Assembly: GCA_003279845.1 (NCBI GenBank)
Contig: QCGP01000004.1
Span: 87,510-151,509, forward strand
Source: Prochlorococcus sp. AG-388-F11
GTDB taxonomy: Bacteria > Cyanobacteriota > Cyanobacteriia > PCC-6307 > Cyanobiaceae
DNA: 64,000 bases
Reading direction: 5' to 3'
The translations under genes and the position numbers were made by a program. Below the pieces are notes generated by a model, which ran no database searches, had not been told where the DNA came from, and saw only the letters and a program-made list of their open reading frames with translations. Positions 9,551 through 18,588 of the stretch are shown here, in pieces. Within the stretch, counting starts at the first letter, position 1; each line of letters begins with the position of its first letter.

Positions 9551-9686
9551 AATAAAGTCAACAAAGTTATTTGAAATCCATTATACAAAAACTTGTTTGA
9601 TAAATATTTAAAAAAATTGATAAAGGAATAATAATTACAAACCTCTTAAAAATTTAATAGCCTTAAAAGATAAATATCTACAGAAT

Positions 9687-10613
9687 ATGCATCTTTTACT
9701 ACTTGGCTGTACTGGATTTGTTGGTAAAGAATTAGTACCAACACTACTAAATGAAAATCATCAAATATGCATTGTTAGTAGAAAACCCATAAGTAAATTA
9801 AAGCTTGATTTAGATTTCAACAAATTTAAATTTTTACAAATAGATTTATCAAAAGAAAAAAACTGGAATAACGAAAATCTTCTAAATATCTTAAGAGAGA
9901 CAGATGGAATTATTAATTTAATGGGAGAACCCATAGCAGAAAAAAAATGGACTTCTGCACAAAAAAAGGAGATTGAAAATAGTCGTATTAGCACTACGAA
10001 ATTTATGATGAAGACCCTTAAAAATTTCAAAATCAACCCAAAAGTCATTCTAAATGGATCAGCAATAGGTTATTACGGTACAAGTTTGTCTTGTGAATTC
10101 ACTGAAAACAGTATTGGAGGAAATGACTTTTTAGCTAATCTTTGCAAAAAATGGGAAGCGGTCGCTGCTGAAAAACCGTTTTTTTCAAGGTTAGTTATTT
10201 TTAGAATTGGAATTGTTCTAGAGGCAGATGGAGGAGCATTAGGAAAAATGCTTCCTATATTTAAATTAGGATTAGGTGGACCAATTGGAGATGGTAAGCA
10301 ATGGATGAGTTGGATTCATAGAAGTGATTTATGTGCATTAATTACTCAAGCATTAGTTGATAAAAAGTATTCAGGAGTATTTAATGCTGTTGCACCAAAT
10401 CCAGTATTAATGAAAGACTTTTCTCAGACTTTAGGCAAATGTCTAAATAGACCTAATTTACTTCCAGTGCCTGGAGCGATTTTGAAAATATTGTTAGGAG
10501 ATGGAGCAAAAGTTGTATTAGAAGGACAAAAAGTAATAAGCAGTAAACTCAAAAATTATGATTTTAAATATCCTCTTCTTGAGAAAGCAATTTACGCCTC
10601 CACCAAGAATTAA
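9687..10613 (+). CDS. TIGR01777-family SDR epimerase
   Basis: An extended short-chain dehydrogenase-like protein of 308 residues. The N-terminal Rossmann motif is LLLGCTGFVGKEL. Typical family features follow: GIINLMGEPIAEKKWT, NGSAIGYYG, FRIGIVLEADGGALGKMLP and the C-terminal MSWIHRSDL. The catalytic role is not established for this family (plant SDR39U1 and E. coli YfcH are relatives). Its 3' end overlaps the convergent small membrane-protein gene by 50 bases, so the last 16 codons are double-coding. Confidence 0.88.
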   Translation: MHLLLLGCTGFVGKELVPTLLNENHQICIVSRKPISKLKLDLDFNKFKFLQIDLSKEKNWNNENLLNILRETDGIINLMGEPIAEKKWTSAQKKEIENSRISTTKFMMKTLKNFKINPKVILNGSAIGYYGTSLSCEFTENSIGGNDFLANLCKKWEAVAAEKPFFSRLVIFRIGIVLEADGGALGKMLPIFKLGLGGPIGDGKQWMSWIHRSDLCALITQALVDKKYSGVFNAVAPNPVLMKDFSQTLGKCLNRPNLLPVPGAILKILLGDGAKVVLEGQKVISSKLKNYDFKYPLLEKAIYASTKN

Positions 10614-10833
10614 TACCGTTTATTAAAGCCCCAATAATAAGAATTGTTATTAATGGGACTATGAGAGGATTCCAAACTATCTGAATAAAATGAATAAAAA
10701 TAAATATCCCATTTAATTGCATGATTATTGCAAAAATAAAAAATATTGCAAAAAAAATTACTGTAAAAAAATTTATTAATAATAAATTGTCGATTATTTG
10801 TTTTAACTTATTTTGATTATTTTCGTTATTCAT
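10564..10833 (-). CDS. Small membrane protein of unknown function
   Basis: 89 residues with two hydrophobic helices (about 20-42 and 50-70), a polar N-terminus rich in Asn and a basic WWRRKLL segment after the second helix. It starts with ATG and overlaps the following LpxB-like gene by eight bases on the same strand, so it probably heads that operon. Its 3' 50 bases lie inside the end of the epimerase gene on the other strand. No characterised family was recognised. Confidence 0.7.
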   Translation of the reverse strand: MNNENNQNKLKQIIDNLLLINFFTVIFFAIFFIFAIIMQLNGIFIFIHFIQIVWNPLIVPLITILIIGALINGINSWWRRKLLSQEEDI

Positions 10834-12022
10834 TTTTTATAACAGTATTCATATCATCAACCATCTTAAGACAAGCATCGTTTTCACCCAGTCTTTTTTT
10901 AGCATTTTCATTACATGAGATCATAAACTTCTTATTTATGTTTATCAGATATATTACTTTTATGATCAATTTTATTGTCTGATTTATTTGATCATTCTTA
11001 TCTTTATAATTGGAGGCACAAAAAACATATTTTCCAAGTAAACGTCTTTGCGCTTCCGCAAAAGATTTTGTAAATTGTGGACCTTTACCTTCAATCTGAA
11101 TTACCGGCTTTCCTAATCCAATCGCTTGCTCTGCTGCAGTTCCTGCCATGCTGATACAGCATCTACTTTTCATTAATATTTTGTCAAAATTATTCCAATA
11201 TATATTAACCTCTAAAGATTTATATTGAAATTTCAAAAGATCCTTCTTTTTTTCTAGATTTAACCATCTTCTATTTTGAAATATCTCTTTTATTTTTGAT
11301 GAAGATAAAGCATTAACTAATGCAAAATTAAACTCAATTTTATGAAAATATCTTAAATCTGACAGTGCCTCTAATACATCCAAAATCAGAACAAAATTAT
11401 CTAAAATCTCGGGAAATCTACTGCCTGGAAATAATCCAATACTAAATTCAGATTTCTTTAATTCTTTGTTTCTAGAAAAAAATTTATCCATAAATGGATT
11501 TCCTAAAAAAGTGACTTTCTTTTTTAATTGCAAAGTTAAATCATTAGCTGTTAGAGAATCTCTCGTATATATTTTTTTTGCCATTTGTGAGAGCAAGAAA
11601 AATTTAGAAGGCCATGGTAATTTTAACTTTCCTTCATAATGACTGGAATAAGCAACTAGATATGTAAAAAAATCTTTCTTACAAACCCATGCAAATGAAA
11701 CTGGCACAATATCTCCAACTACAAAAAAATAATCATATTTTTTTCTTATTTTAAAAGTTAAACAGAATCTTCTTATAAGATAAAATATTTCTCCTCCAAA
11801 TAACTCAGTTAATCTTCCCTTAAAAGAATTATAACCAATTCCTCCAGTCCTAAATTGTTTGGTTTTTCCAATAATCTTAATTTTTTCTTTTTCGTAATGG
11901 TTTCCTTTACCAACAATTGGTAAAGCATCAACAGAATAACCACTTTTAACTAATTGCTTAGCTATTAAACTCCCAGATAGATCTTCTCCATGCCCATTAC
12001 TTAATATTAAAATTTTAAACAA
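10826..12022 (-). CDS. Lipid-A-disaccharide synthase-related glycosyltransferase
   Basis: A 398-residue GT-B type protein of the LpxB-related family (TIGR03492 type). The N-terminus ILILSNGHGEDLSGSLIAKQL is the acceptor-side glycine loop. LGNPFMDKF, IGLFPGSR and MAGTAAEQAIGLGKPVIQIEGKGP form the nucleotide-sugar side. The real substrate is not known, since cyanobacterial relatives are distinct from true LpxB. The only usable start is a TTG. It follows the TPR gene by one base, suggesting translational coupling. A gene fragment with a similar N-terminal SNGPGE motif starts at 63752. Confidence 0.8.
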   Translation of the reverse strand: MFKILILSNGHGEDLSGSLIAKQLVKSGYSVDALPIVGKGNHYEKEKIKIIGKTKQFRTGGIGYNSFKGRLTELFGGEIFYLIRRFCLTFKIRKKYDYFFVVGDIVPVSFAWVCKKDFFTYLVAYSSHYEGKLKLPWPSKFFLLSQMAKKIYTRDSLTANDLTLQLKKKVTFLGNPFMDKFFSRNKELKKSEFSIGLFPGSRFPEILDNFVLILDVLEALSDLRYFHKIEFNFALVNALSSSKIKEIFQNRRWLNLEKKKDLLKFQYKSLEVNIYWNNFDKILMKSRCCISMAGTAAEQAIGLGKPVIQIEGKGPQFTKSFAEAQRRLLGKYVFCASNYKDKNDQINQTIKLIIKVIYLININKKFMISCNENAKKRLGENDACLKMVDDMNTVIKNE

Positions 12023-12023
12023 T

Positions 12024-12452
12024 TTAAAATTCCAACCATTTTTTAACTTTGATTAACTCAGGCCATTCTGGATATCTACTTAATCCGTCTTCAACAGATT
12101 CTTTCAACTCACTTTTCACATCAGGCATCATCATAGACATTTTTTTTATTAAATCAATATGAGCCCTAACACCTTTATTATTAGTAGCCAAAAGAGCTAA
12201 AGACAAATTCATTCTTGCTTGTGGATCTTGCTGATTTAATCGAACAGCTTGTCTAGCAGCTGCCAAAGCTTCTTCATTATTTTTCAAAAGTAATTGAAGC
12301 CATGATAGACAAGTCCATGCAGCAAAATGATTTGGTATATGCTGTATTATTTTTTGAAAATCCTGAACAATTGGAATTAAATCTTGCCCAGCTTTATATC
12401 TTGATAGAGCTGCATTAAAATCCTCTTCAATAGTATTAATTTCGTTATTCAT
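12024..12452 (-). CDS. Tetratricopeptide repeat protein
   Basis: 142 residues made largely of TPR-like helices. Two repeats are recognisable around FAAWTCLSWLQLLLKNNEEALAAARQA and the following PQARMNLSLALLA stretch. TPR proteins act as scaffolds, often in photosystem assembly, but nothing here identifies the partner. The ATG at 12452 is preferred over an upstream TTG. It lies between the A-type Fe-S carrier and the LpxB-like gene on one strand, with almost no gaps. Confidence 0.8.
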   Translation of the reverse strand: MNNEINTIEEDFNAALSRYKAGQDLIPIVQDFQKIIQHIPNHFAAWTCLSWLQLLLKNNEEALAAARQAVRLNQQDPQARMNLSLALLATNNKGVRAHIDLIKKMSMMMPDVKSELKESVEDGLSRYPEWPELIKVKKWLEF

Positions 12453-12458
12453 TATCAA

Positions 12459-12851
12459 TTAAACTGCAAAGGAGCTTCCACAACCGCAAGTTTGAGAAGC
12501 ATTAGGATTTACAAAATTAAAGCCACCGCCAATTAATTCTTTACTAAAATCTAATTGCATACCATAAATATATAAAAGACTTTTAGGATCACAAACAACT
12601 TGAAAGTTTTGATCAGCTTTTAATGAATAATCATAAACTTTATCATCGGAATTTATTTCATTATTTCCTATAAAATCCATCGTATAACTCATTCCACTAC
12701 AACCCCCTGACCTCACTCCTACTCTAAGTGCTTTTTTATCACTTTGGTCCTTTAATAAGTTTGAAATTTGCTCTATAGCATCATTCGTGATTAGGATACC
12801 TTTACCATCATCCGAATTCTTAATTTCCTGTTTAACTTCTACATTGTTCAT
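12459..12851 (-). CDS. A-type iron-sulfur carrier (HesB/IscA/SufA family)
   Basis: 130 residues. The three conserved cysteines are present, one in VRSGGCSGMSY and two in the C-terminal CGCGSSF. They bind and pass on an Fe-S cluster. The lysine-rich N-terminus is slightly longer than in IscA. The sufBCDS operon at 50120 is the likely assembly partner. The ATG at 12851 is chosen over a TTG six bases upstream. It is transcribed divergently from crtQ. Confidence 0.92.
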   Translation of the reverse strand: MNNVEVKQEIKNSDDGKGILITNDAIEQISNLLKDQSDKKALRVGVRSGGCSGMSYTMDFIGNNEINSDDKVYDYSLKADQNFQVVCDPKSLLYIYGMQLDFSKELIGGGFNFVNPNASQTCGCGSSFAV

Positions 12852-12933
12852 AAACAAAAATTACCTACTATTTATAATATAAAAACTTAAACGATAGGAT
12901 GCATAGAACAAACAATATCCAAACTTGATTTGT

Positions 12934-12939
12934 TATAAT
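12934..12939 (+). promoter_or_regulatory. Possible -10 box of crtQ
   Basis: A perfect TATAAT lies 11 bases before the GTG start of crtQ. If used, transcription would begin within a few bases of the start codon, giving an almost leaderless message. No convincing -35 box was seen at the expected spacing. Confidence 0.4.
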
Positions 12940-12950
12940 TTTAAGAAAAA

Positions 12951-14405
12951 GTGAAAATTGCAATAGTTGGTTCTGGATTAGCTGGTCTTACAGCGGCAGT
13001 CAATCTGGTTGACGAAGGTCATGAAGTAGAAATTTACGAGAGCAGGTCATTTTGGGGAGGTAAAGTCGGGAGTTGGGAAGATAAGGATGGCAATCACATA
13101 GAAATGGGTTTACATGTATTTTTTTACAATTATGCAAATTTGTTTAAATTAATGAAAAAAGTTGGAGCTTTAGATAATTTACTCCCGAAAGATCATACTC
13201 ATCTATTTATAAATAATGGCGGGAATTTGAAATCTCTAGATTTCAGATTCCCATTAGGTGCTCCATTTAATGGACTAAAAGCTTTTTTTACCACCGAACA
13301 ACTTACTTGGGTAGATAAATTCAGAAATGCCTTAGCTTTAGGGACAAGTCCAATAGTTAGAGGATTGATAGACTATGAAGGCGCAATGAGAATAATTAGA
13401 GATCTAGATAGAATTAGTTTTAAAGAATGGTTTTTAAACCATGGTGGAAGTGAAAAAAGTTTAGAAAGAATGTGGGATCCCATCGCATATGCTTTGGGTT
13501 TTATCAATTGCAAAGATATTTCGGCAAGATGTATGCTAACCATCTTCATGATGTTTGCCTCAAAAACAGAAGCCTCAAAACTTAATCTTTTAAAAGGTTC
13601 TCCACATAAGTGGTTAACCCAACCTATTGTCGACTACATCACAAACAAAGGGGCAAAAATCCACCTTAACCATAAGGTAGAAGAAATTATTTATGAAAAG
13701 GAATCATCCTCTTATTCAGTTAGTCAGTTAAAAATATCTTCTCCTGAAGGGATGAAGGCAGTATTTGCAGATAAATTTCTAGCTGCCTGTGATGTCCCTG
13801 GAATAAAAAAAATAATTCCAAAAGAATGGTATCAATTTAAAGAATTTGAAGGTTTAAAAAAACTTAGAGCAGTTGCTGTTGCCACAATACAATTAAGATA
13901 CGACGGTTGGGTTACTGAATTGCAAGATGATAATACTGGGAATACACCTAAAGGACTTGATAACTTACTATATTCTGCTGATGCCTCTTTCAGTTGTTTT
14001 GCTGATCTAGCACTAGCCAGCCCAGCAGATTATAGAAAAAAAGATATGGGATCACTCCTCCAATGTGTATTAACTCCCGGTGATAAATGGATAGGAAGAT
14101 CTACAGAAAGAATTACAAAAGAAATAGATAAAGAAGTTCGCCGTCTATTCCCATCCTCAAAAAACCTTAAATTGCTTTGGAGTAACGTTGTACAAATTCC
14201 ACAATCACTCTATAGAGAGTCTCCCGGTATGGAACCTTTCAGACCGGATCAAAAAACATCTATATCTAATTTCTACATGGCTGGTAGTTACACAAAACAA
14301 GATTACATAGACTCTATGGAAGGAGCTACAATGAGTGGTCATTTAGCTGCTGCTGCAATCTTAGAGAAGAAAGCAGAATTAGCAAAAAATCTTGCGGTAA
14401 GTTAA
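12951..14405 (+). CDS. crtQ: Zeta-carotene desaturase
   Basis: A membrane-associated flavoprotein converting zeta-carotene to lycopene in carotenoid synthesis. The FAD-binding [13 protein letters not shown] opens the protein, followed by the family block [20 protein letters not shown]. The C-terminal FAD motif is in [20 protein letters not shown]. At 484 residues it matches plant-type ZDS rather than bacterial CrtI. The start is GTG. The SRPBCC-family gene follows four bases later, an arrangement that suggests co-transcription. Confidence 0.94.
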   Translation: MKIAIVGSGLAGLTAAVNLVDEGHEVEIYESRSFWGGKVGSWEDKDGNHIEMGLHVFFYNYANLFKLMKKVGALDNLLPKDHTHLFINNGGNLKSLDFRFPLGAPFNGLKAFFTTEQLTWVDKFRNALALGTSPIVRGLIDYEGAMRIIRDLDRISFKEWFLNHGGSEKSLERMWDPIAYALGFINCKDISARCMLTIFMMFASKTEASKLNLLKGSPHKWLTQPIVDYITNKGAKIHLNHKVEEIIYEKESSSYSVSQLKISSPEGMKAVFADKFLAACDVPGIKKIIPKEWYQFKEFEGLKKLRAVAVATIQLRYDGWVTELQDDNTGNTPKGLDNLLYSADASFSCFADLALASPADYRKKDMGSLLQCVLTPGDKWIGRSTERITKEIDKEVRRLFPSSKNLKLLWSNVVQIPQSLYRESPGMEPFRPDQKTSISNFYMAGSYTKQDYIDSMEGATMSGHLAAAAILEKKAELAKNLAVS

Positions 14406-14408
14406 TTA

Positions 14409-14879
14409 ATGGGTAATTGGCTAAAACATGACGTAATAACAGTTGTTAATGCGCCTCTTGAAAATGTTTGGAACACTTGGAGTGATTTAGACTCAATGTC
14501 ACTTTGGATGAGCTGGATTGAATCTGTAAAAACAGTTGATGAAGAAACTAATACGTTACCAGATTTAACAGAATGGACTTTGGCTGCAAATGGCTTTAGG
14601 TTTAAATGGAAAGCTCAAATTACAGAAAGAGTCGAAAAAAACAAACTTAAATGGAAATCTATTGGAGGTTTACCAACTGAGGGATCAGTAGTTTTCGAAA
14701 GTAAAAGTGATCAAATCACAACGGTAAATTTAACCATAACTTATGAGCTACCAAAAATGATTGCGCGGTTTATGGAAGAAAATATTTTGGGCAAATTGGT
14801 TACAAACGAATTACAGGCCAATATTGATAGGTTCAAAGATTTAGTTGAAAAGAACTATAAAAAAAAATTTTCTAACTAA
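14409..14879 (+). CDS. SRPBCC-family (polyketide cyclase/START-like) protein
   Basis: 156 residues with the helix-grip fold pattern: NAPLENVWNTWSDLDSMSLWMSWI at the N-terminus, alternating strands in the middle, and a long amphipathic C-terminal helix. Such proteins bind hydrophobic ligands. Its position directly after crtQ suggests a link to carotenoids, but that is inference from position only. It converges on hemD with an eight-base overlap. Confidence 0.8.
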   Translation: MGNWLKHDVITVVNAPLENVWNTWSDLDSMSLWMSWIESVKTVDEETNTLPDLTEWTLAANGFRFKWKAQITERVEKNKLKWKSIGGLPTEGSVVFESKSDQITTVNLTITYELPKMIARFMEENILGKLVTNELQANIDRFKDLVEKNYKKKFSN

Positions 14880-15684
14880 AAATATTAATTGCTACATCTA
14901 GAAGTCCTTCAAAAGTATATTTTTGTGCCTGACTATCAACTCTTCCAAAAATTTCTTTACATATTTTTGTTGTCTGAGGGCCAATACTTAACAACTTAAT
15001 TTGATCGAAATATTCTAACCATTGTTTACCAAGTTTTTTTTCTAGTAAAAAAGCAGCATTTGATACTGTTTTACCGCTTGAGAAAATAATTGCATCGACT
15101 TTTCTCTTAGAAATCATATCAATTGTTTCTTCCGGAATTGAGTCAGGACATCTAGTTTCATATGCAGCGACCTCAAATACACGGGAACCAGCCTTTCTAA
15201 ATTGATCTGCAATTAGATCCCTACCACCTGTTTGAACTCTTGGTACAAAGACTCGAAGTCCATAACCGGATACTGGGAAATTATCAATTAAACTTTCAGC
15301 AACAAATTCTGGAGGTATAAAGTCAGCCTTAATCCCAAAATCGTCAAGAGTTTTTGAGGTTTTTTCTCCGACTACAGCAATTTTTGTTTTTTTAGAACAC
15401 TCTTTTAATGAACTATGAAAAAATCTAAGTCTTTTATCCACAAATTTGATCCCATTACTACTGGAAAAAATAATCCAATGAAAATCATTTATTTGATTTA
15501 ATGCTTCGTCAAGAGGATTCAAATCATCAGGATCACCAATACTTATTGCAGGTAAATCAAATACATTAGCGCCCTTGCTTGTGAATATCTTTTTTATATC
15601 CAATATCCCCTCTTTTGATCGAGTGATGATTATATTTCTTTGATCAAGGGGCAGATCAACTGTTGGCATCCTTATCCTCATCAT
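14872..15684 (-). CDS. hemD: Uroporphyrinogen-III synthase
   Basis: Closes hydroxymethylbilane to uroporphyrinogen III, the common precursor of chlorophyll, heme and siroheme. It shows the two-domain HEM4 fold with family motifs IIFSSSNGIKFV, IAVVGEKTSKTL and AIIFSSGKTVSNAAF. Length is 270. Three in-frame ATGs (15684, 15681, 15669) all overlap the end of rbfA. The one at 15669 gives the most family-like N-terminus, MPTVDLPLDQ. Confidence 0.88.
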   Translation of the reverse strand: MMRIRMPTVDLPLDQRNIIITRSKEGILDIKKIFTSKGANVFDLPAISIGDPDDLNPLDEALNQINDFHWIIFSSSNGIKFVDKRLRFFHSSLKECSKKTKIAVVGEKTSKTLDDFGIKADFIPPEFVAESLIDNFPVSGYGLRVFVPRVQTGGRDLIADQFRKAGSRVFEVAAYETRCPDSIPEETIDMISKRKVDAIIFSSGKTVSNAAFLLEKKLGKQWLEYFDQIKLLSIGPQTTKICKEIFGRVDSQAQKYTFEGLLDVAINIFS

Positions 15685-16048
15685 TATTGCCTTGATTTTT
15701 ATTTTTTAATTCATCGAGAAGTTTCAAAACTGATAATCCTTTATCAAGAATATTATCGTCTTTAAAAATTATCTCTGGGACTCTTCTCATCTCTATTCTT
15801 TTTCCTAAATTGTGCCTTATGGAGCTTTTAGCAGTATTCAAATTTGCCACAATCTCTTTCCTCACTTTATCTTGAGCAGTTGAAGTTATGTAGATTTTAC
15901 AGTGTTGCAAATCACCTGATAAATCAATCTTAGAAATATTGACGAAATGATCTCTAATAAGATCATTTTCCAAATCATTTTGCAAAATAAGGGTTATTTC
16001 TTTCTTCAAAAGAGAAGAAACTTTTGCAAGACGGTAATTGTTTGGCAT
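15656..16048 (-). CDS. rbfA: Ribosome-binding factor A
   Basis: 130-residue KH-type protein needed for 16S rRNA processing and 30S maturation. It begins RLAKVSSLLKKEITLILQ, has the typical VNISKIDLSGDLQHCKIYI core, and LRHxLGKRIEMRRVPEIIF appears as IRHNLGKRIEMRRVPEIIF. The Asp-rich C-terminal tail is variable in the family. It sits between the DUF751 gene and hemD, with its start overlapping the DUF751 stop and its 3' end overlapping hemD. Confidence 0.94.
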   Translation of the reverse strand: MPNNYRLAKVSSLLKKEITLILQNDLENDLIRDHFVNISKIDLSGDLQHCKIYITSTAQDKVRKEIVANLNTAKSSIRHNLGKRIEMRRVPEIIFKDDNILDKGLSVLKLLDELKNKNQGNNDEDKDANS

Positions 16049-16257
16049 TATGGTTGTATATTTATTGGATTTGTCATCGCTTGCAAGACAAAATAAACAG
16101 TTATGAAAGCACTTAAGACAGAAGATATCAAACCTACTATCGTTAGTGGATTTGATCTATTCTTGAATAAAGGTTCAAGCAATGCAACAAGTCCCCCAAC
16201 AATTATGGATATTAAATACTTTGGATATCTTGCAACATTAGAGAAAAATTCGCCCAT
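16048..16257 (-). CDS. DUF751 / Ycf33 family membrane protein
   Basis: 69 residues with two membrane helices (about residues 13-28 and 38-60) separated by a short KNRSNP loop. GEFFSNVARYPKYLISIIVGG is the conserved start of the Ycf33/DUF751 family, found in cyanobacteria and algal plastids. The ATG at 16257 is preferred to a GTG nine bases upstream. It heads the rbfA-hemD run. The function is unknown. Confidence 0.85.
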   Translation of the reverse strand: MGEFFSNVARYPKYLISIIVGGLVALLEPLFKNRSNPLTIVGLISSVLSAFITVYFVLQAMTNPINIQP

Positions 16258-16311
16258 CAGCTCCACAAATAGATTACTTTTTTAGCTAAGTTTTAACAAA
16301 CATTAAACAGC

Positions 16312-17037
16312 ATGATTACATTATATCAATTTAGGCATAGTGCTTTTTGTTTAAAAACAAGAATGGCTCTTCATGCAAAAAAAATACAATATCGAGTTGA
16401 AGAAGTAACACCTGGAATAGGTCAATTTGAAATCTTTAAATTATCAGGTCAAAAACAAGTCCCCGTAATAGTCGATAGTAATGATCAAATTATTAATGAC
16501 TCTTCCAATATTTGCGAATATATAGATAAAAAAAATGATCACAATCCACTCTTTCCTGAGGACCCAATATTATTTGCACAATGCAAACTAATTGAGGACT
16601 GGGCAGATACTACAATGGCTACAACTTGTAGAAGAGCTTTAATAAAATCTGCAATAGAAAATCCACAGCTAAGAACTGCATTACTTCCAGATGAAATACC
16701 TTCTTCAGTTAAAAGTATTGTCGATAAATTACCTTTTGAAAATCTTAGTAGAATCTCTAATGTAGTTTGGTCTTCTAAAGATAATTTAGAACTCCAAAAA
16801 TTACTGGAAGCTTTATCAAAATCCTTAATCAACAAAAAATATTTAGTTGGAGATAGTTTATCAATTGCAGATATTTCAATTGCAGCTCAATTGTCCCTTC
16901 TTAAATTTCCAAAGTCTGCAGGGCCAATTCTTTCAGGAGAGGGGAGTCAAGAATACATAAATAACCCTTATTTAGAAAATCTTTTCATGTGGAGGAACAA
17001 TTTAGAAGAATATCTTTTTAGTGCTAACTCTCAATAA
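16312..17037 (+). CDS. Glutathione S-transferase family protein
   Basis: 241 residues with an N-terminal thioredoxin-like domain (LYQFRHSAFCLKTRMALHAK, with KQVPVIVD holding the cis-Pro and INDSSNICEYID the glutathione-binding Ser) and an all-helical C-terminal domain (LVGDSLSIADISIAAQL, with the N-capping Asp). This is the stringent-starvation/omega-like layout with a Ser-x-x-Cys N-terminal site. The substrate is unknown. It converges on the DUF6816-like gene with a 14-base overlap. Confidence 0.88.
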   Translation: MITLYQFRHSAFCLKTRMALHAKKIQYRVEEVTPGIGQFEIFKLSGQKQVPVIVDSNDQIINDSSNICEYIDKKNDHNPLFPEDPILFAQCKLIEDWADTTMATTCRRALIKSAIENPQLRTALLPDEIPSSVKSIVDKLPFENLSRISNVVWSSKDNLELQKLLEALSKSLINKKYLVGDSLSIADISIAAQLSLLKFPKSAGPILSGEGSQEYINNPYLENLFMWRNNLEEYLFSANSQ

Positions 17038-17734
17038 ATTCAAAAGTCAATTTATACTTATTTGTTTTAATAGCATGAATAGAAGGATCACCAACTTTTG
17101 AACCATACGAAGCAACATATTGCACCCCACAAATCGATGGTTTGATTGAATTATTTACTTCCAATATATCTTCGGAACATTTTTGAAATATACTAATTGT
17201 CTCTACCTGATTAATCCTTGAAGCACCAGGCTTATGAGCTGTTTGTATAACTAGCTCATCTGCGAAAAAAATATCATCATCTTGGATCTGATTTCTCCCC
17301 GTAATTCTTGAATCAATATAAAAATCATCTTTTAAATAAGTAATTTGATTATTAATAGATTGAGGATCATTTACAACTCTGATTAAGGTATCACCAAATA
17401 TTGCTTTTCCAATAGATTCAGAATTTTTTGCACGATTACCAACAATTAAATCTGAATCATTCTTAAAAAAATTTACTTTATAAATAACTGGCTCTTCTGA
17501 ATCATTAATTATATCTTGAGAGGTAACAAGCCAACTCCCCTCGAACCATTTAGGGTAAATTAAATCTCTAGAAGTATCAGATAATTTAAAATTTGGCAAA
17601 TATAATTCTGGCCACTGATTTACACGATTTTCCAAAAATTCTCGTACGTTAGAATCTACTAAAGCAAAGGAACTTTCTAAAAAAATTCCTTGAAAAGTCA
17701 AGCAAAGAATTAATCCAAGAAGAATTTTCATCAT
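17024..17734 (-). CDS. Secreted/lumenal protein, DUF6816-like
   Basis: 236 residues starting with a signal peptide (KILLGLILCLTFQGIFLESSFA, likely cleavage after Ala near residue 24). The mature part is a beta-rich domain with WPELYLPNFKLSDTSRDLIYP and YPKWFEGSWLVTS, resembling cyanobacterial and plastid lumenal DUF6816 proteins. It starts with two adjacent ATGs (17734, 17731). The first shares bases with the ATG of the divergent Crr7-like gene. The function is unknown. Confidence 0.7.
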   Translation of the reverse strand: MMKILLGLILCLTFQGIFLESSFALVDSNVREFLENRVNQWPELYLPNFKLSDTSRDLIYPKWFEGSWLVTSQDIINDSEEPVIYKVNFFKNDSDLIVGNRAKNSESIGKAIFGDTLIRVVNDPQSINNQITYLKDDFYIDSRITGRNQIQDDDIFFADELVIQTAHKPGASRINQVETISIFQKCSEDILEVNNSIKPSICGVQYVASYGSKVGDPSIHAIKTNKYKLTFEFIES

Positions 17735-17990
17735 GTCAAATCCACTAATTAGAGCATCAGATCATTATGTATTATTAGAGCCAGATTCAAAAGAAAAAAT
17801 TGTATCAAAGCAAGAAGCAATTTTATGGTTAAAGAATTGGCTTAGTAAGACAGAAACAAAATTAATATATCAAAATATTGAAGATCCTGATCAGGAATTT
17901 TTTGAAGAATTATTGGAAAGCACTTATGAATTAGAAATAAAATTGGGATACGTTATCAAATGGTTTGCAGTAAGAATTGAAGCAGATTAA
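17733..17990 (+). CDS. Chlororespiratory reduction 7 (CRR7)-like protein
   Basis: 85-residue acidic soluble protein. The C-terminal pattern ELEIKLGYVIKWFAVRIE resembles the CRR7 family, which in plants is needed for NDH-1 complex accumulation. Assignment rests on my recollection of the family pattern. The start codon overlaps that of the divergent DUF6816-like gene, and the stop overlaps the aroK stop by four bases, so the gene is boxed in on both sides. ndhO at 9314 is another NDH-1 gene in the window. Confidence 0.65.
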   Translation: MSNPLIRASDHYVLLEPDSKEKIVSKQEAILWLKNWLSKTETKLIYQNIEDPDQEFFEELLESTYELEIKLGYVIKWFAVRIEAD

Positions 17991-18544
17991 CTAATTATTT
18001 CTTTATGAATTGCATTGATTATTTTCATAGCAACTTCTTCTATAGTTTCACTTTTTACCTGAATTCTTAAATCTGCTTGAGAATATAAATTTTCTCTAGA
18101 TTGAAAAATGCTCATATACAAATCATTTAGATTCTTTCCCTGAAGCAGTGGCCTTTTTTTTATTTCATTTTTCAATCTTTTAATGGCTATATCTTTATCA
18201 AGATCTATCCATGCAATTATTCCCTGTCTTAAGATTCCCCAGTTTTCCGATTTGGTCACTATTCCTCCCCCAGTTGAGATTACTAATGAAGGAATTTTGA
18301 TAGTTTCTTTGAGACAGTTTGCTTCTAATTCACGGAAATCCTCTTCTCCTTCATCTTTAAAAATTTGGTCGATAGATTTTTTTGCCAACTTTTCTATTAA
18401 TGAATCTAAATCAATGTATTTATACTTCAAAAATTCAGCCAACTTTAAACCAGCTTGAGACTTGCCAGAACCCATCATTCCTATTAAAAATATGCTTCTG
18501 CCCTTGATATTATGAACTGTTTTTTCGATAATTGATTGTTCCAT
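17987..18544 (-). CDS. aroK: Shikimate kinase
   Basis: Phosphorylates shikimate on the way to chorismate and aromatic amino acids. The P-loop GMMGSGKS, the shikimate-binding DLDSLIE, FRELEANCL and STGGGIV, and the lid RPLL are all present. At 185 residues it is of normal length. It converges on the Crr7-like gene and is divergent from the QueD-like gene 44 bases away. Confidence 0.95.
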   Translation of the reverse strand: MEQSIIEKTVHNIKGRSIFLIGMMGSGKSQAGLKLAEFLKYKYIDLDSLIEKLAKKSIDQIFKDEGEEDFRELEANCLKETIKIPSLVISTGGGIVTKSENWGILRQGIIAWIDLDKDIAIKRLKNEIKKRPLLQGKNLNDLYMSIFQSRENLYSQADLRIQVKSETIEEVAMKIINAIHKEIIS

Positions 18545-18588
18545 AAAGACAAAAGCGTGTTTAAAACCTTAAGATAGTATTATCGCAG

